64,000 nucleotides of DNA from the NCBI RefSeq assembly GCF_900142475.1, contig NZ_FRAY01000001.1:186001-250000 (forward strand), written 5' to 3'. The position numbers and the translations under genes were made by a program. The notes beneath the pieces are model-generated. The model ran no database searches, had not been told where the DNA came from, and worked only from the letters and a program-made list of their open reading frames with translations. The first letter of the stretch is position 1; each line of letters begins with the position of its first letter. This stretch comes from Fibrobacter sp. UWH4. Lineage in GTDB: Bacteria > Fibrobacterota > Fibrobacteria > Fibrobacterales > Fibrobacteraceae. Below are positions 24,685-34,410 of this stretch, piece by piece.

Positions 24685-25256
24685 TGGCTCGCGTTATTAG
24701 ACAGAGGCCCATGAACTGGGTGGAACGCCTCTACATTTTCGAGGCGATTCGCGGCTTGTGGACGACGCTCAAGCACGCCGCCCGCGGTCTTTTCCGCTAC
24801 GAAGAGCTGCCGACGATTTCTTATCCGGAAGGTCAGCCCGAAGTCCGTAGCACTTACCGTGCAAAGCACCGCCTGATGCTGCGCCCCGATGGAACGCCCC
24901 GTTGCGTTGCCTGCGGCATGTGCGCTGCGGCTTGCCCTGCCCACTGCATTTATATCGAAGCGACCGCGAGTGACGACCCGCGTATCGAAAAGAAGGTGAA
25001 GCGCTTCGATATCGACCACCTGACCTGCGTGTTCTGCGGTCTCTGCGTTGAAGCCTGCCCGGTCGATGCGCTCCGCATGGATACCAAGGAAATCATTTTT
25101 GAACACCGCACCCGCGACGAATTCGTGGCGAACCTGAAGACTCTCACCAGCTGGGATCCGAAGGATTACCCCGATGACGCGCAGAGCCAGAAGGCTCCGG
25201 GCGGAAAACTGAATGCCGAGGCCCGCAAGGTCTGGGGAATGGAGGTTAAGAACTAA
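24684..25256 (+). CDS. nuoI: NADH dehydrogenase subunit I
   Basis: 190 residues. The two-cluster ferredoxin-like subunit with CVACGMCAAACPAHCIYIE and CVFCGLCVEACPVDAL, linking NuoG clusters to N2. It overlaps both neighbours by one base (TAATG), a sign of coupled translation. Confidence 0.97.
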   Translation: MARVIRQRPMNWVERLYIFEAIRGLWTTLKHAARGLFRYEELPTISYPEGQPEVRSTYRAKHRLMLRPDGTPRCVACGMCAAACPAHCIYIEATASDDPRIEKKVKRFDIDHLTCVFCGLCVEACPVDALRMDTKEIIFEHRTRDEFVANLKTLTSWDPKDYPDDAQSQKAPGGKLNAEARKVWGMEVKN

Positions 25257-25825
25257 TGCTCGCCCTGATATACTTTATCATTCTCGCCGTGATTGCCGTG
25301 GGGGCCGCCTGCTGCGTGTTCCTCTCGAAGCATCCGCTTTACGGTGGTCTTTCTCTCGTCCTCACGATGCTTTCGCTCGCCGGTATTTATGGCCTGCTGG
25401 GTAGCCCCTTTATCGGTGTTGTTCAGATCATGGTCTACGCAGGTGCCATCATGATGCTCCTCGTGTTCGTGATTTCGGTCTTGAACGCGGCCAAGGACAA
25501 TAGGACTCCCATGTTCGACGGCACCTCGATCTTCGTAATCATCGGTGTGCTTGGCTTGGCAGGCCTTATTGGCTTTACCCTCGTGATTACTCCGCTCGGC
25601 TTCGACGCTACTACGCTTCGCGGCTCTGTCGAGATGACCTCTTCGAACCTGTTTGATACGACGCAGACGGGCCCCGGCTACTTCGTGCTTTTCGAGGTGC
25701 TTGGCCTGTTGCTGCTCTCTTCGATGGGTGCGGCTGTTCTCATGGCTAAAAAGCGCCTGGGTTCTGACGCCTCTGTCGAGGCCGCTTCTGAAGAAGCTAT
25801 CGCCGAAGAAAAGGAGGAAAAGTAA
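25256..25825 (+). CDS. nuoJ: NADH dehydrogenase subunit J
   Basis: 189 residues, five hydrophobic helices; the motif [20 protein letters not shown] marks the third helix that contains the pi-bulge in complex I. It is part of the proton-pumping membrane arm. The C-terminus is a charged tail rich in Glu. Overlaps nuoK by one base. Confidence 0.95.
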   Translation: MLALIYFIILAVIAVGAACCVFLSKHPLYGGLSLVLTMLSLAGIYGLLGSPFIGVVQIMVYAGAIMMLLVFVISVLNAAKDNRTPMFDGTSIFVIIGVLGLAGLIGFTLVITPLGFDATTLRGSVEMTSSNLFDTTQTGPGYFVLFEVLGLLLLSSMGAAVLMAKKRLGSDASVEAASEEAIAEEKEEK

Positions 25826-26139
25826 TGGAACTTCAACCGATTTTCATCCAGATGCTCGCCCTGTTGCTTTTTGCCATTGGCCTTGCGACGGCTCTTGCCC
25901 GCCGTAACGTGTTCTTTGTGCTGATGGGCATTGAACTTGCGCTGAACGCCGTGAACCTCTCGTTTGTGGGTTTCGCGAAGACTCTCCCTGCGGCCGAAAG
26001 TGTCGCGGGCCAGATCGTTCCGCTGTTCTCGATTGCCGTGGCCGCTGCCGAAGCGTGCGTGGGCCTTGCACTCGTGATCCTCATTTTCCGCAACCGTGAA
26101 AGTGTCGATTCCGACAACTATTCCAATATGAAGGGGTAA
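25825..26139 (+). CDS. nuoK: NADH dehydrogenase subunit K
   Basis: 104 residues, three helices. [18 protein letters not shown] carries the conserved membrane glutamate and [13 protein letters not shown] the second one, both needed for proton movement in the membrane arm. Standard length. Confidence 0.96.
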   Translation: MELQPIFIQMLALLLFAIGLATALARRNVFFVLMGIELALNAVNLSFVGFAKTLPAAESVAGQIVPLFSIAVAAAEACVGLALVILIFRNRESVDSDNYSNMKG

Positions 26140-26142
26140 GCA

Positions 26143-28098
26143 ATGACAAATTTACCGCTTTGGATTATTCCTCTTTTCCCGCTTCTGGGAACGATTCTGC
26201 TCGGTACCGTAGCCGTTGTCTCGTCGGGTAGCAAGAAGGGTCCTTCCGAAGGTTTCGTGGGCGCCCTCTCGGTGTTGTTCCCGGCGCTTTCGTTCGTGAG
26301 TGTCGTGTTGCTCGCCTTCGGCATGCCCGAAGAAGGCATCCGCCAGACGCTCTGCAACTGGATCGACATCCCTATGCTCAAGGTCGATATCGGATTCCTG
26401 TTCGACGGCCTTTCCCGCGTGATGCTTCTGTTCGTGACGGGTATCGGTTCTCTCATCGCGCTCTACTCAATCGGTTATATGCACGGCGACCGCGGCTTTG
26501 CCCGATTCTTCGCCTACATCAACCTGTTCCTGTTCAGCATGATTGTGCTGGTGCTTTCCGACAGTCTGCTGCTCACCTTCCTCGGTTGGGAAGGCGTGGG
26601 CCTCTGCTCTTACCTGCTGATCGGTTTCTGGAACCACGATCTTAACAACTGCAAGGCCGCCAACAAGGCCTTCATCGTGAACCGCGTGGGCGATATCGGC
26701 TTTTTGCTCGGTATGCTCTGCCTCGCCACTCTCGGTGGCTCCGCCATTCTCAACTACGATGCTCTGAACAAGTTCATCGAAATGCTGATTGCTGGCGGAC
26801 ACGTGGAACTGGCGACTCCGATTATCGCGATTGCGGGTCTTCTGTTCTTCGTGGGTTGCACCGGTAAGTCTGCCCAGATTCCTCTCCTGACCTGGCTCCC
26901 GGATGCCATGGCGGGTCCGACTCCCGTGTCTGCGCTTATCCACGCTGCAACCATGGTGACCTCCGGTGTCTACCTGCTTGCTCGTCTTAGCCGCATGTTC
27001 TCGGTGATTCCGGAAGTCCTGGTGATTGTCCTGATTGTCGGTATGCTCACTGCCTTCTGGGCGGCTGTCGCTGGCCTCTTCCAGAACGACATCAAGAAGG
27101 TTCTGGCCTACTCCACGATTTCCCAGCTCGGTTATATGTTCATGGCGGCGGGCGCCTCTGCTTATGACGCCTCGATTTTCCATGTGTTCACCCACGCCTT
27201 CTTCAAGGCGGCCCTCTTCCTCGGTGCTGGTGCCGTGATTCACGCGCTCGCTGGCGAACAGGATATGCGCCGCATGGGTGGCCTCATCAAGAAGACTCCT
27301 GTTACCGCTTGCGTAATGATCTTTGCGTTCCTCGCCATTATCGGCTTCCCGGGCTTTGCCGGTTTCTGGTCCAAGGACCTGATTCTGGAACGCCTCTACA
27401 CGAACGCCCCGTTCGGTGAGTTCTTCTACGGCGTTGGCCTCTTGACGGCTGTTATCACGGCGGTCTACATGGGTCGCCTGATTATCATGACCTTCTTCGG
27501 TGAATACCGCGGTCCCAAGGAAAAGGAAGCCCACATTCACGAAGCTCCGGCCTGCATGCTTTTCCCGATGGTGATTCTCGCTGTCGGTGCCGTGTTTGCC
27601 GGTTACCTGTGGGCCGATTCGCTCGGTATCAAGTTCTTCGAAGGGACGCTCGCCCCGGTGGTGGGTGTCGCCCAGGACTTTGTGGTGGGCAAGCTCGCTG
27701 TTGCCCACGTGAACCCGATGGCCTTTGCCTGCTTCGGCACGGCGGCGGCTCTTCTCGGTATGTTCATCGCTTATGCAATTTATGGAACCAAGCGTCTGCC
27801 GCGCTTGCACGCCAAGTGGGGGAGCGCCCCCGAAGGCTTCAAGGCCGACTGGACGTTCTTCTTTGACTACATCCATTCCATCTTTATCGTGATGTTCAAG
27901 GCGGCTGCCTTCGTGGCCGATGTCTTCGTCGATAAGGTCCTGCAGGCGATTCAATGGACGATTGGCGCCATTACCGAAATCGTGGGCGACGGAGTCAGCT
28001 CTTTCCAGGCTCGCAAGGTGCGTGTGCAGCTTACGCTTAGCCTGGTGGGTCTCGTTGCGCTCACTGCTGTTGTTCTTCTGACTGGAGGTTTGTTCTAA
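26143..28098 (+). CDS. nuoL: NADH dehydrogenase subunit L
   Basis: 651 residues. Antiporter-like membrane subunit with the long lateral helix at its C-terminus. Signatures: LTFLGWEGVGLCSYLLIGFW, KSAQIPLLTWLPDAMAGPTP, SALIHAATMVTSGVYL and HAFFKAALFL. Starts four bases after nuoK and overlaps nuoM by one base. Confidence 0.96.
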   Translation: MTNLPLWIIPLFPLLGTILLGTVAVVSSGSKKGPSEGFVGALSVLFPALSFVSVVLLAFGMPEEGIRQTLCNWIDIPMLKVDIGFLFDGLSRVMLLFVTGIGSLIALYSIGYMHGDRGFARFFAYINLFLFSMIVLVLSDSLLLTFLGWEGVGLCSYLLIGFWNHDLNNCKAANKAFIVNRVGDIGFLLGMLCLATLGGSAILNYDALNKFIEMLIAGGHVELATPIIAIAGLLFFVGCTGKSAQIPLLTWLPDAMAGPTPVSALIHAATMVTSGVYLLARLSRMFSVIPEVLVIVLIVGMLTAFWAAVAGLFQNDIKKVLAYSTISQLGYMFMAAGASAYDASIFHVFTHAFFKAALFLGAGAVIHALAGEQDMRRMGGLIKKTPVTACVMIFAFLAIIGFPGFAGFWSKDLILERLYTNAPFGEFFYGVGLLTAVITAVYMGRLIIMTFFGEYRGPKEKEAHIHEAPACMLFPMVILAVGAVFAGYLWADSLGIKFFEGTLAPVVGVAQDFVVGKLAVAHVNPMAFACFGTAAALLGMFIAYAIYGTKRLPRLHAKWGSAPEGFKADWTFFFDYIHSIFIVMFKAAAFVADVFVDKVLQAIQWTIGAITEIVGDGVSSFQARKVRVQLTLSLVGLVALTAVVLLTGGLF

Positions 28099-29825
28099 TG
28101 CTTTTGCATCTCCTTGTCTTAGCACCGTTTGTCGCCGCTGTCCTGATGGCTGCGACTTCCAAGGAAGACCCGAAGTCTTCTTCTAGACTTGCGTTCCTTT
28201 TCGGTTATGCCTTCGTGGCGCTGTCGATTGCCCTGATTGCGAGTGGCAACCAGGCGACCGAGGCTATCGAATGGTTCCACATTCCTGGCGCGAAGGGCTC
28301 TGTCTATTACTACCTGTATAGCCACGGACTGGGCGCCTGGATGGTGCTTCTGTCGACGTCGCTTTCTCTGGTGGCATTGATGACGGCTCGCAACACGCTC
28401 GACACGAACTACCGCAATTTCGCCATCGGCATCTTTGCCTTGATGGGCGCGATGAACGGTACCTTCCTCGCTGCCGATGCGGTGCTGTTCTTCTTCTTCT
28501 TTGAAGCCATGGTGATTCCTGCCGCGATCCTGATTGCCGCTTATGGCGGAAAGGAACGCACGAAGGCTGCGATGACGTTCGCGATTTACACCCTGGTGGG
28601 TTCTGCCCCGATGATGGTTGCCCTCTGGTACCTCGTGACGGTGGCGGACAATTCCCTGGTGCTTTCTCTTGCGGTCGCTCTCCAGAATCTGGATCCTGCA
28701 GTGCAGTCGACGCTTCTCGCTTGCTTCCTGCTCGCCTTTATGGTGAAGACCCCGATTTTCCCGTTCCACGGCTGGCAGGCGATTACTTACGCCGAGGCTC
28801 CGGCTCCGCTTTCGGCAATCCTTACGGGTGCCATGAGTAAGGCGGGCGTGTTCGGCTTTATCGCCTGGATTCTCCCGATTTTCCCGCTCTCGATGGAATG
28901 GGTCGATTCCATGATGTGGCTTGGCCTCTTGACGGCTGTTTATGGTGCCATGCTTGCGTTCCGTGCGACGGACGGCAAGAAGCTCCTGGCCTATAGCTCC
29001 ATGGGCCATTTGGGCCTTGCGGTGACGGGCGTGTTCAGCCTTTCCGAATCGATGCTCCCTGCAGTGCTCGTGCTCCTGGTGGCTCACGGTCTCAGCGCCG
29101 GTGCCCAGTTCTACCTGATGGGTATTGCTGAACGCTTTGCGGGTACTCGCGATATCGAGCAACTCGGTGGTCTTGCCAAGCGCAACCCGGTGTTCGGTTC
29201 GCTGTTCGGCTTTGTGGCGGTGCTTTCTCTTGCGGTTCCGGGAACAGCCGGATTCGTTGGTGAATTTACGGTGCTCATGTCCCTGTGGGATATGGGTCCG
29301 CTTCCGGCACTTGCGGCAGGTCTCTGCCTGATTCTCTCTGCCGCCTATATGCTCCGCTTTGTGCAGAAGGTGATTTTCGGTACGCCCGCCCGCCAGTACG
29401 AAGATGGCAAGCGCATGACCGCTCTCGAAGGTTCTTCGATCGGTATCATGGGTGTGCTGCTCCTGGTGTTCGGTATGCACCCGGCCTTCATTACCAATGC
29501 TCTCCAGCTCTTTGACGAAAACGCCGTGCAGGAGATGAATAAGGTTTCGCACCCGGAAACGGCTCCGGTGGAATCTTCGACGGTCGAAGCCTCTGCCGAC
29601 GTGACGGATGATGCGACTGCTGACGAAAATGTCGCTGCCGTGGCGCAGCCCATGACCGAAGAGGACTTGCAGCAGCTCGATTCCAACTTGAAGGCGAACG
29701 GCTTTAGCGACGAAGAACGCGCTTCGCTGATTGCCCAGCTCAAGGCGATGAGCGAAAGCGAAGTTGCCGAGGCTCCTGAACAAAACGAGGCCACAGCAAA
29801 CGAGGAGGCTTCTGAAAATGAGTAA
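28098..29825 (+). CDS. nuoM: NADH dehydrogenase subunit M with acidic C-terminal tail
   Basis: 575 residues. Antiporter-like subunit: FFFFEAMVIPAAILIAAYGG, TPIFPFHGWQAITYAEAPAP and SSMGHLGLAVTGV are typical. The conserved part ends near residue 480. The last 95 residues are hydrophilic and very acidic, with a helical stretch (MTEEDLQQLDSNLKANGF), and have no place in ordinary NuoM. The tail overlaps the nuoN start by ATGAGTAA. Confidence 0.95.
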   Translation: MLLHLLVLAPFVAAVLMAATSKEDPKSSSRLAFLFGYAFVALSIALIASGNQATEAIEWFHIPGAKGSVYYYLYSHGLGAWMVLLSTSLSLVALMTARNTLDTNYRNFAIGIFALMGAMNGTFLAADAVLFFFFFEAMVIPAAILIAAYGGKERTKAAMTFAIYTLVGSAPMMVALWYLVTVADNSLVLSLAVALQNLDPAVQSTLLACFLLAFMVKTPIFPFHGWQAITYAEAPAPLSAILTGAMSKAGVFGFIAWILPIFPLSMEWVDSMMWLGLLTAVYGAMLAFRATDGKKLLAYSSMGHLGLAVTGVFSLSESMLPAVLVLLVAHGLSAGAQFYLMGIAERFAGTRDIEQLGGLAKRNPVFGSLFGFVAVLSLAVPGTAGFVGEFTVLMSLWDMGPLPALAAGLCLILSAAYMLRFVQKVIFGTPARQYEDGKRMTALEGSSIGIMGVLLLVFGMHPAFITNALQLFDENAVQEMNKVSHPETAPVESSTVEASADVTDDATADENVAAVAQPMTEEDLQQLDSNLKANGFSDEERASLIAQLKAMSESEVAEAPEQNEATANEEASENE

Positions 29826-31290
29826 TATCGTGAATCTCTTGCCCGTAATTCTGGTCGCGGTCGGTGCCCTCGTGACGCTTGCCGCAGAACCGTTCATCAA
29901 GGACGACAACAAGCACAAGGTGCTTCCGTGGGTGGCAAGCCTCTTTGTCGTGCTCGGTGCCGGTGCCTATTACCTCACGACGAACGACACCTTCATGAAC
30001 CTGTACGCCATGGACCCGATCCGTCGCGTGCTCGGTATCGCGATTGTCCTGTGTGCCTTCCTCGGCGTAGCCGGTCTCCAGTGGACTCTCGGTCACGAAA
30101 AGTTCAAGGGTGGCGAAGCTTATGGTCTGTTGCTGCTGGCGACAAGCGGCGCCTTGCTCATGACACAGGCGATTGATTTCCTCGCCCTTTACCTGGGCAT
30201 GGAACTCGCGAGTTTCCCGATTTATGCCCTGGTGGGTCTCCGTCGCAAGGACATCAATGCGAACGAAGGTGCTTTCAAGTACTTCGTTTCGGGAGCGGTG
30301 TTCAGCACGATTTTCCTGTACGGTGTCGCGCTCGTTTACGGTGCTACCGGTTCGACGCATATTTTCGCCTCTGTCATCGCTGGCCGTGGCATGATTTACG
30401 GCATGGGCATTTTCCTCGCCCTGTTTGCGCTCCTGTTTAAGGCGGGTGCCGCTCCGGTTCATTTCTGGGTGGCAGACGTCTATACGGGTGCTTCTGTCGC
30501 GGTGACGGGCTTCATGGCCGCAGTCGTCAAGGTCGGCGCACTTGCTGCTCTCGGAACCCTTTGGCTTGGCTCCATGGTCACGCGCATCGGTTCTGCTCCG
30601 GCATGGAACTTGGCCGAACAGGTGACGATTCATAGCGAAAACAAGAGCCTGTTCTACGTGATCGTGGTGGTGTCGGTGCTTTCGATGGCGATTGGCGCTT
30701 TCGGCGGTCTCGCCCAGAAGTCCATCCGCCGAATCATGGCTTACTCCGCCGTGATGAATGCGGGCTTTATCGTGATTGGTCTGTTGCTTCCGGATTATGC
30801 AGCCGAAGGTACGGTGCAGCTCGGTGCAATGTATTACTTCCTGATCACTTACGCGATCGGTAGCGCGGGTGCCTTGACGGGTATCGCTTACCTCGCCGGT
30901 AAGGAAGACAAGAAAGAAACCCTCGACGATATCCGCGGTCGCGGCCGCAAGCACTCCTACGTGGCGCTCGCGACGTCGGTCTGCTTGGCAAGCCTTGCGG
31001 GCATGCCGCCCGTTGCCGGTTTCCTCGCCAAGTTCTCGCTCTTCACGGACGCCCTTGCCGGTGGACTCGGAATCATTGCAGCGATTGCTTTCGGTCTTTC
31101 GCTCGTGGCGGCGGTATTCTACCTGCGCATTGCCTTTGTGCTCTTCATGCCGCCCAAGGCTGAATGTCAGTGCAAGTGCTGCTGCAAGGACAATTCCGTG
31201 TATGTGTACCTGCTCCGCTTCGGCGTGACGGTTGCCGCCCTTGCGCTCGTCGTGATCGGCGTCTTCCCGAAGCTTGCACTGATTGAGTAA
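29818..31290 (+). CDS. nuoN: NADH dehydrogenase subunit N with cysteine cluster
   Basis: 490 residues from ATG 29818, which overlaps the nuoM stop; the longer frame inside nuoM is rejected. Antiporter-like subunit: LGMELASFPIYALVGL, FKAGAAPVHFWVADVYTGA, RIMAYSAVMNAGFI. Just before the last helix lies AECQCKCCCKDNS, five cysteines within seven residues (450-456), in a loop expected at the membrane surface. This is unusual; it could bind a metal or be a disulfide or acylation site. Confidence 0.94.
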   Translation: MSNIVNLLPVILVAVGALVTLAAEPFIKDDNKHKVLPWVASLFVVLGAGAYYLTTNDTFMNLYAMDPIRRVLGIAIVLCAFLGVAGLQWTLGHEKFKGGEAYGLLLLATSGALLMTQAIDFLALYLGMELASFPIYALVGLRRKDINANEGAFKYFVSGAVFSTIFLYGVALVYGATGSTHIFASVIAGRGMIYGMGIFLALFALLFKAGAAPVHFWVADVYTGASVAVTGFMAAVVKVGALAALGTLWLGSMVTRIGSAPAWNLAEQVTIHSENKSLFYVIVVVSVLSMAIGAFGGLAQKSIRRIMAYSAVMNAGFIVIGLLLPDYAAEGTVQLGAMYYFLITYAIGSAGALTGIAYLAGKEDKKETLDDIRGRGRKHSYVALATSVCLASLAGMPPVAGFLAKFSLFTDALAGGLGIIAAIAFGLSLVAAVFYLRIAFVLFMPPKAECQCKCCCKDNSVYVYLLRFGVTVAALALVVIGVFPKLALIE

Positions 31291-31321
31291 TATCAGTCGA
31301 AAAACACAACTTTAAAAAAGG

Positions 31322-31349
31322 AGAATGCCACGAGGCATTCTTCTTTTTG
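31322..31349 (+). terminator. Terminator of the nuo operon
   Basis: AGAATGCC (31322-31329), loop ACGA, GGCATTCT (31334-31341), then TCTTTTTG: a perfect eight-pair stem and a T-run, 32 bases after nuoN. TTTTTGTATATA (31344-31355) follows at once, resembling the promoter element seen after other terminators here. Confidence 0.88.
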
Positions 31350-31665
31350 TATATAAAAAAATTGCCCGGTCTCTTCGGGTATAATGAGAATCTTGAAAAA
31401 TAAGGGTGAAATGGTAATTGAGGACACCCCTTTTAATTTATGAAAAATATTTATGTCTATTACGATGTAGGATTTTGTTGCTGAATTTTTTTATATTGGC
31501 ATAACGACCTGAAAGATTGGAACGTGTTCGATAAGACGGTTTGCGGTATAGCCTTGATTGATTCGGATGGAAATGTTATTTATGGAAAAATTCCCTCGGT
31601 TAGCGAATGTCAATCCTATGATGCACCGAGTCTTTTGGAAATGCAATATGTGTGGAGGTCCTAGC
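31350..31665 (+). other. Intergenic stretch with possible gene remnant
   Basis: A+T-rich after the nuo terminator. TTTTTTTATATTGG (31486-31499) looks like a promoter element. A start-less open frame runs from about 31484 to a TAG at 31661-31663 (reads VCGIALIDSDGNVIYGKI in part) and may be the tail of a lost gene. No homologue recognised. An in-frame extension of the next gene through here (ATGs near 31567 and 31582) is rejected. Confidence 0.3.
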
Positions 31666-32940
31666 ATGAAATTGATTGTTGCGATTCTTGTTGCGTTCGT
31701 CCTTTGGGGCTGTACGGACCATACCTCTACGGGACCGGTTGAAAAAAAGGAAGAAAGGCTTTATGGCTGGCGGTGGGACGATTTCAAGCCTGTCCCGGAT
31801 GCCTCGAAAATGTTTGGAGGATTGAGGGAAATATATCATGTTGGTGAATGGATTGTATTGATGGATGATTATTATTCAAGCAATGCATACACCTCGCCGG
31901 GAAAGGTTACTGCGACTCCTAGGATATATGCGTCTAAAATCGGCTCCACCCAATGGGATACCCTTTCCAGTTCCGAATGGATTCGGTATATCTACGGAGA
32001 TTCTACGGGACTTTATGCGGGAACGCAATTAAGCGGCAAAGTCTTAAAGTATGATTTTAGTAGACGGTTATGGGATGAAATTTATAAATTGGAATTTGCA
32101 TCAACAGGATTCTACAATGTCTATGGAATTGCTGTCTATAAAGGTTTTCCGGTAGTCTGTTTTGCGGGTTACGATGACAGGGCCGATATTCGCCCAGAAA
32201 CGATAAAGCTGTTTATGAAAATGCAGACGGATACGGGCTGGGTAGATATCACATACGATTACGATTCGTCCAAGGAATATCCCTTTCAATTCCACAAGGG
32301 GGTGGAACTGAATGGTAAATTGTATGCCATTAGCGGTGATCGCGGGGTATGGCGCTTTGACGGAATTTGGAAAAGACTTGCACGAATTCCGTATCCAGAT
32401 TGGGCGACTTGGGTTCCATCTTATGATACAAGTGATATTGCAATGGACATTGTGGTGCATAAGCAGAAGTTGTATGTGATTGGAGAAAAATTTTCGACCA
32501 ATGTCCTTGAATATGACGAAGCCCTTGACCGCTGGAATCCTGTGGATAGTGTGGTTGAAACCTACGATGAATCCATCGACCCCAACGATCCCTTTGCAGA
32601 TCCATACAGAGGTCACAGAACATTCCATAACACCCCCTTTAGAAGATATGCGTTAGCATCCGATGGGGAGCATCTTTTTGTTGCTGGAGATGACCTGCTT
32701 TGGCCTGCTGTTTATATGGGGGATTACGGTTCGCCATACGGAAATGAAGAAAAGGGTTGGCGGTTCGTAAAGGGCAATTTTTGCGAGAATCTGAGATGCC
32801 TGTCGACACAGGAAACCTATGACATGGAAGTGGTTGGGGATACCCTGTACTTGGCAAACTGGAGCGGTGTGCTGAAATTCCCCCTTGCTGACCTGGACAG
32901 CGCTATAGCCAAGGAACAATCGTACCCGGAGGCATATTAG
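31666..32940 (+). CDS. Lipoprotein, beta-propeller-like, unknown function
   Basis: 424 residues from ATG 31666, chosen because GGAGG lies eight bases upstream and the signal peptide MKLIVAILVAFVLWGC starts there. The lipobox Cys is residue 16. The rest is beta-rich with repeated short units such as NGKLYAISGDRGVWRFDG, KQKLYVIGEKFSTNVLEYD and DGEHLFVAGDDLLW, spaced like blades of a kelch-type propeller. It ends SYPEAY. It is A+T-richer than the nuo operon and stands alone. A surface or periplasmic binding role is a guess. Confidence 0.6.
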   Translation: MKLIVAILVAFVLWGCTDHTSTGPVEKKEERLYGWRWDDFKPVPDASKMFGGLREIYHVGEWIVLMDDYYSSNAYTSPGKVTATPRIYASKIGSTQWDTLSSSEWIRYIYGDSTGLYAGTQLSGKVLKYDFSRRLWDEIYKLEFASTGFYNVYGIAVYKGFPVVCFAGYDDRADIRPETIKLFMKMQTDTGWVDITYDYDSSKEYPFQFHKGVELNGKLYAISGDRGVWRFDGIWKRLARIPYPDWATWVPSYDTSDIAMDIVVHKQKLYVIGEKFSTNVLEYDEALDRWNPVDSVVETYDESIDPNDPFADPYRGHRTFHNTPFRRYALASDGEHLFVAGDDLLWPAVYMGDYGSPYGNEEKGWRFVKGNFCENLRCLSTQETYDMEVVGDTLYLANWSGVLKFPLADLDSAIAKEQSYPEAY

Positions 32941-33043
32941 CATTGGTTGAATGGAACTCTAAAATGCGCCAAGTGAAAGGTTCTGTTAAAGCATGTATAT
33001 GTGAAACGGATGATGAATAGCGTAAAGCGCCTAAATTTGGCGA

Positions 33044-33772
33044 TTAACCTTCCAGGATCCTTTTGGCGTGGGCAATGCGCTCGGGGCTCGGGGACTTGGT
33101 GTCTTTCAGGGCGTAGTCGATACCGAGTTCCTGGTACTTGGCAAGTGCGAGCGAATGGTAGGGGAGCACTTCGACCTTTTGGACATTGTGCAGACTTTGG
33201 ATAAATTCACGGGTGCGTTCCAGGTACTCGTCGTTGTCGCTGATGCCGGGCACGAGTACGTGGCGAATCCAGATGGGCTTGCCGATTTCGTCGAGGTAAC
33301 GGAACATGTCCAGGTTGTGATCGATGGGGTGGCCCGTCAGTTTCTTGTGCTCTGCGGGGTCGATAATCTTGAGGTCGACGAGCAACAGGTCGGTGGACTT
33401 CATGAGCCGTTCGAACTTGCCGAAGTAAGGTTCATTACGAACAAAGTTTACGCCCGACGTGTCAATGCAGGTGTGTACGCCTGCCGCTTTAGCCGCTTCG
33501 AAAAACTCGATGAGGAAATCCATCTGCATCAGGGGTTCGCCGCCGCTTACGGTGATGCCGCCGTCTTTACCCCAGTAGCTCTGGTAGCGCAGCGCCTTTT
33601 TCAGGAGGTCTTCGGCGGAAATGTCGAAAGCATCTTCGCCTTTGATGTCCCAGGTTTCGGGATTGTGGCAGAAAAGGCAGCGCATGGGGCAGCCCTGCGT
33701 GAACACGACGAAGCGCACTCCGGGGCCGTCCACGGAGCCGAAAGTTTCCAGTTTGTTGATGCGTCCGAGCAT
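33044..33772 (-). CDS. pflA: Pyruvate formate-lyase activating enzyme
   Basis: 242 residues from ATG 33772; the longer frame upstream is rejected because MLGRINKLETFGSVDGPGVR is the normal start. A radical SAM enzyme: CLFCHNP preceded by Cys (CPMRCLFC) binds the 4Fe-4S cluster, with TVSGGEPLMQ for SAM. It installs the glycyl radical on pyruvate formate-lyase, used in anaerobic mixed-acid fermentation. The lyase gene is not adjacent. Confidence 0.93.
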   Translation of the reverse strand: MLGRINKLETFGSVDGPGVRFVVFTQGCPMRCLFCHNPETWDIKGEDAFDISAEDLLKKALRYQSYWGKDGGITVSGGEPLMQMDFLIEFFEAAKAAGVHTCIDTSGVNFVRNEPYFGKFERLMKSTDLLLVDLKIIDPAEHKKLTGHPIDHNLDMFRYLDEIGKPIWIRHVLVPGISDNDEYLERTREFIQSLHNVQKVEVLPYHSLALAKYQELGIDYALKDTKSPSPERIAHAKRILEG

Positions 33773-33951
33773 ATCGTTATTCCGTTTTTCCTGCAAAGTT
33801 AAAAAAAGAGCCCGTTTTGCGCAATGGCGGTTGCCCGAGTGCGAAAAAAATTCTCTATTTGGACTTGTACTGACGTTCGTGGGTGCGATTTGGGCTTGAA
33901 CGAGCCGATTTCGGACCCGTCTGCGAACGCCGTTTGTTATACGAGGTCTAT

Positions 33952-34398
33952 TTGGTAGCCCAGAAGTTGGATACACTCATCGCCCAGGCCTGCGAGGCCG
34001 CCGGCGTTACATTGGTGGAACAGGATATGTTCCGCGCAGGCAAAAGGAAGACTCTGCGCCTTTACATAGACAAGCCCGAAGGGGTTTCGATTGACGATTG
34101 CACGAACGTGAGTCGTCACTTGTCCGATGCGCTGGATGCCGATCCGGATATCATCGAGGGTGCCTACACGCTCGAAGTGTCGTCGCCGGGGTTGGACCGC
34201 CCCTTGAAGTCGGTTGCCGATTTTACCCGCAACATCGGACGATTTGTCCGGGTGACCCGCAGTACCGGTAAGCCGGTGACGGGCAAACTGAAGGCTGCGG
34301 ACGAAGAGAATTTGACGCTCACCCTGAAAGGCAATGCAGGTGACGTGGTCGTGCCTCGTAGCGAAGTGCTCGTGGCAAAAGTGGATGTACAAATATAA
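33952..34398 (+). CDS. rimP: Ribosome maturation factor RimP
   Basis: 148 residues from TTG 33952, which has GAGGT five bases upstream. The frame extends back to 33883, but that part has no conservation-like features. Motifs: LVEQDMFRAGKRKTLRLYIDKPEGVSIDDC and EVSSPGLDRPLK. It assists 30S subunit assembly. First gene of rimP-nusA-infB. The 150 bases upstream contain an imperfect GTTCG/CGAAC inverted pair, possibly leader structure. Confidence 0.92.
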   Translation: MVAQKLDTLIAQACEAAGVTLVEQDMFRAGKRKTLRLYIDKPEGVSIDDCTNVSRHLSDALDADPDIIEGAYTLEVSSPGLDRPLKSVADFTRNIGRFVRVTRSTGKPVTGKLKAADEENLTLTLKGNAGDVVVPRSEVLVAKVDVQI

Positions 34399-34410
34399 TT
34401 GAGGTCTAAA

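Noticed and set aside
26467..29918. Two long open frames antisense to nuoL and nuoM
   Set aside because: Hydrophilic mirror of membrane-protein codons with no family features.
33800..33951. tRNA upstream of rimP
   Set aside because: Only a GTTCG/CGAAC pair; no cloverleaf arms or T-loop sequence.
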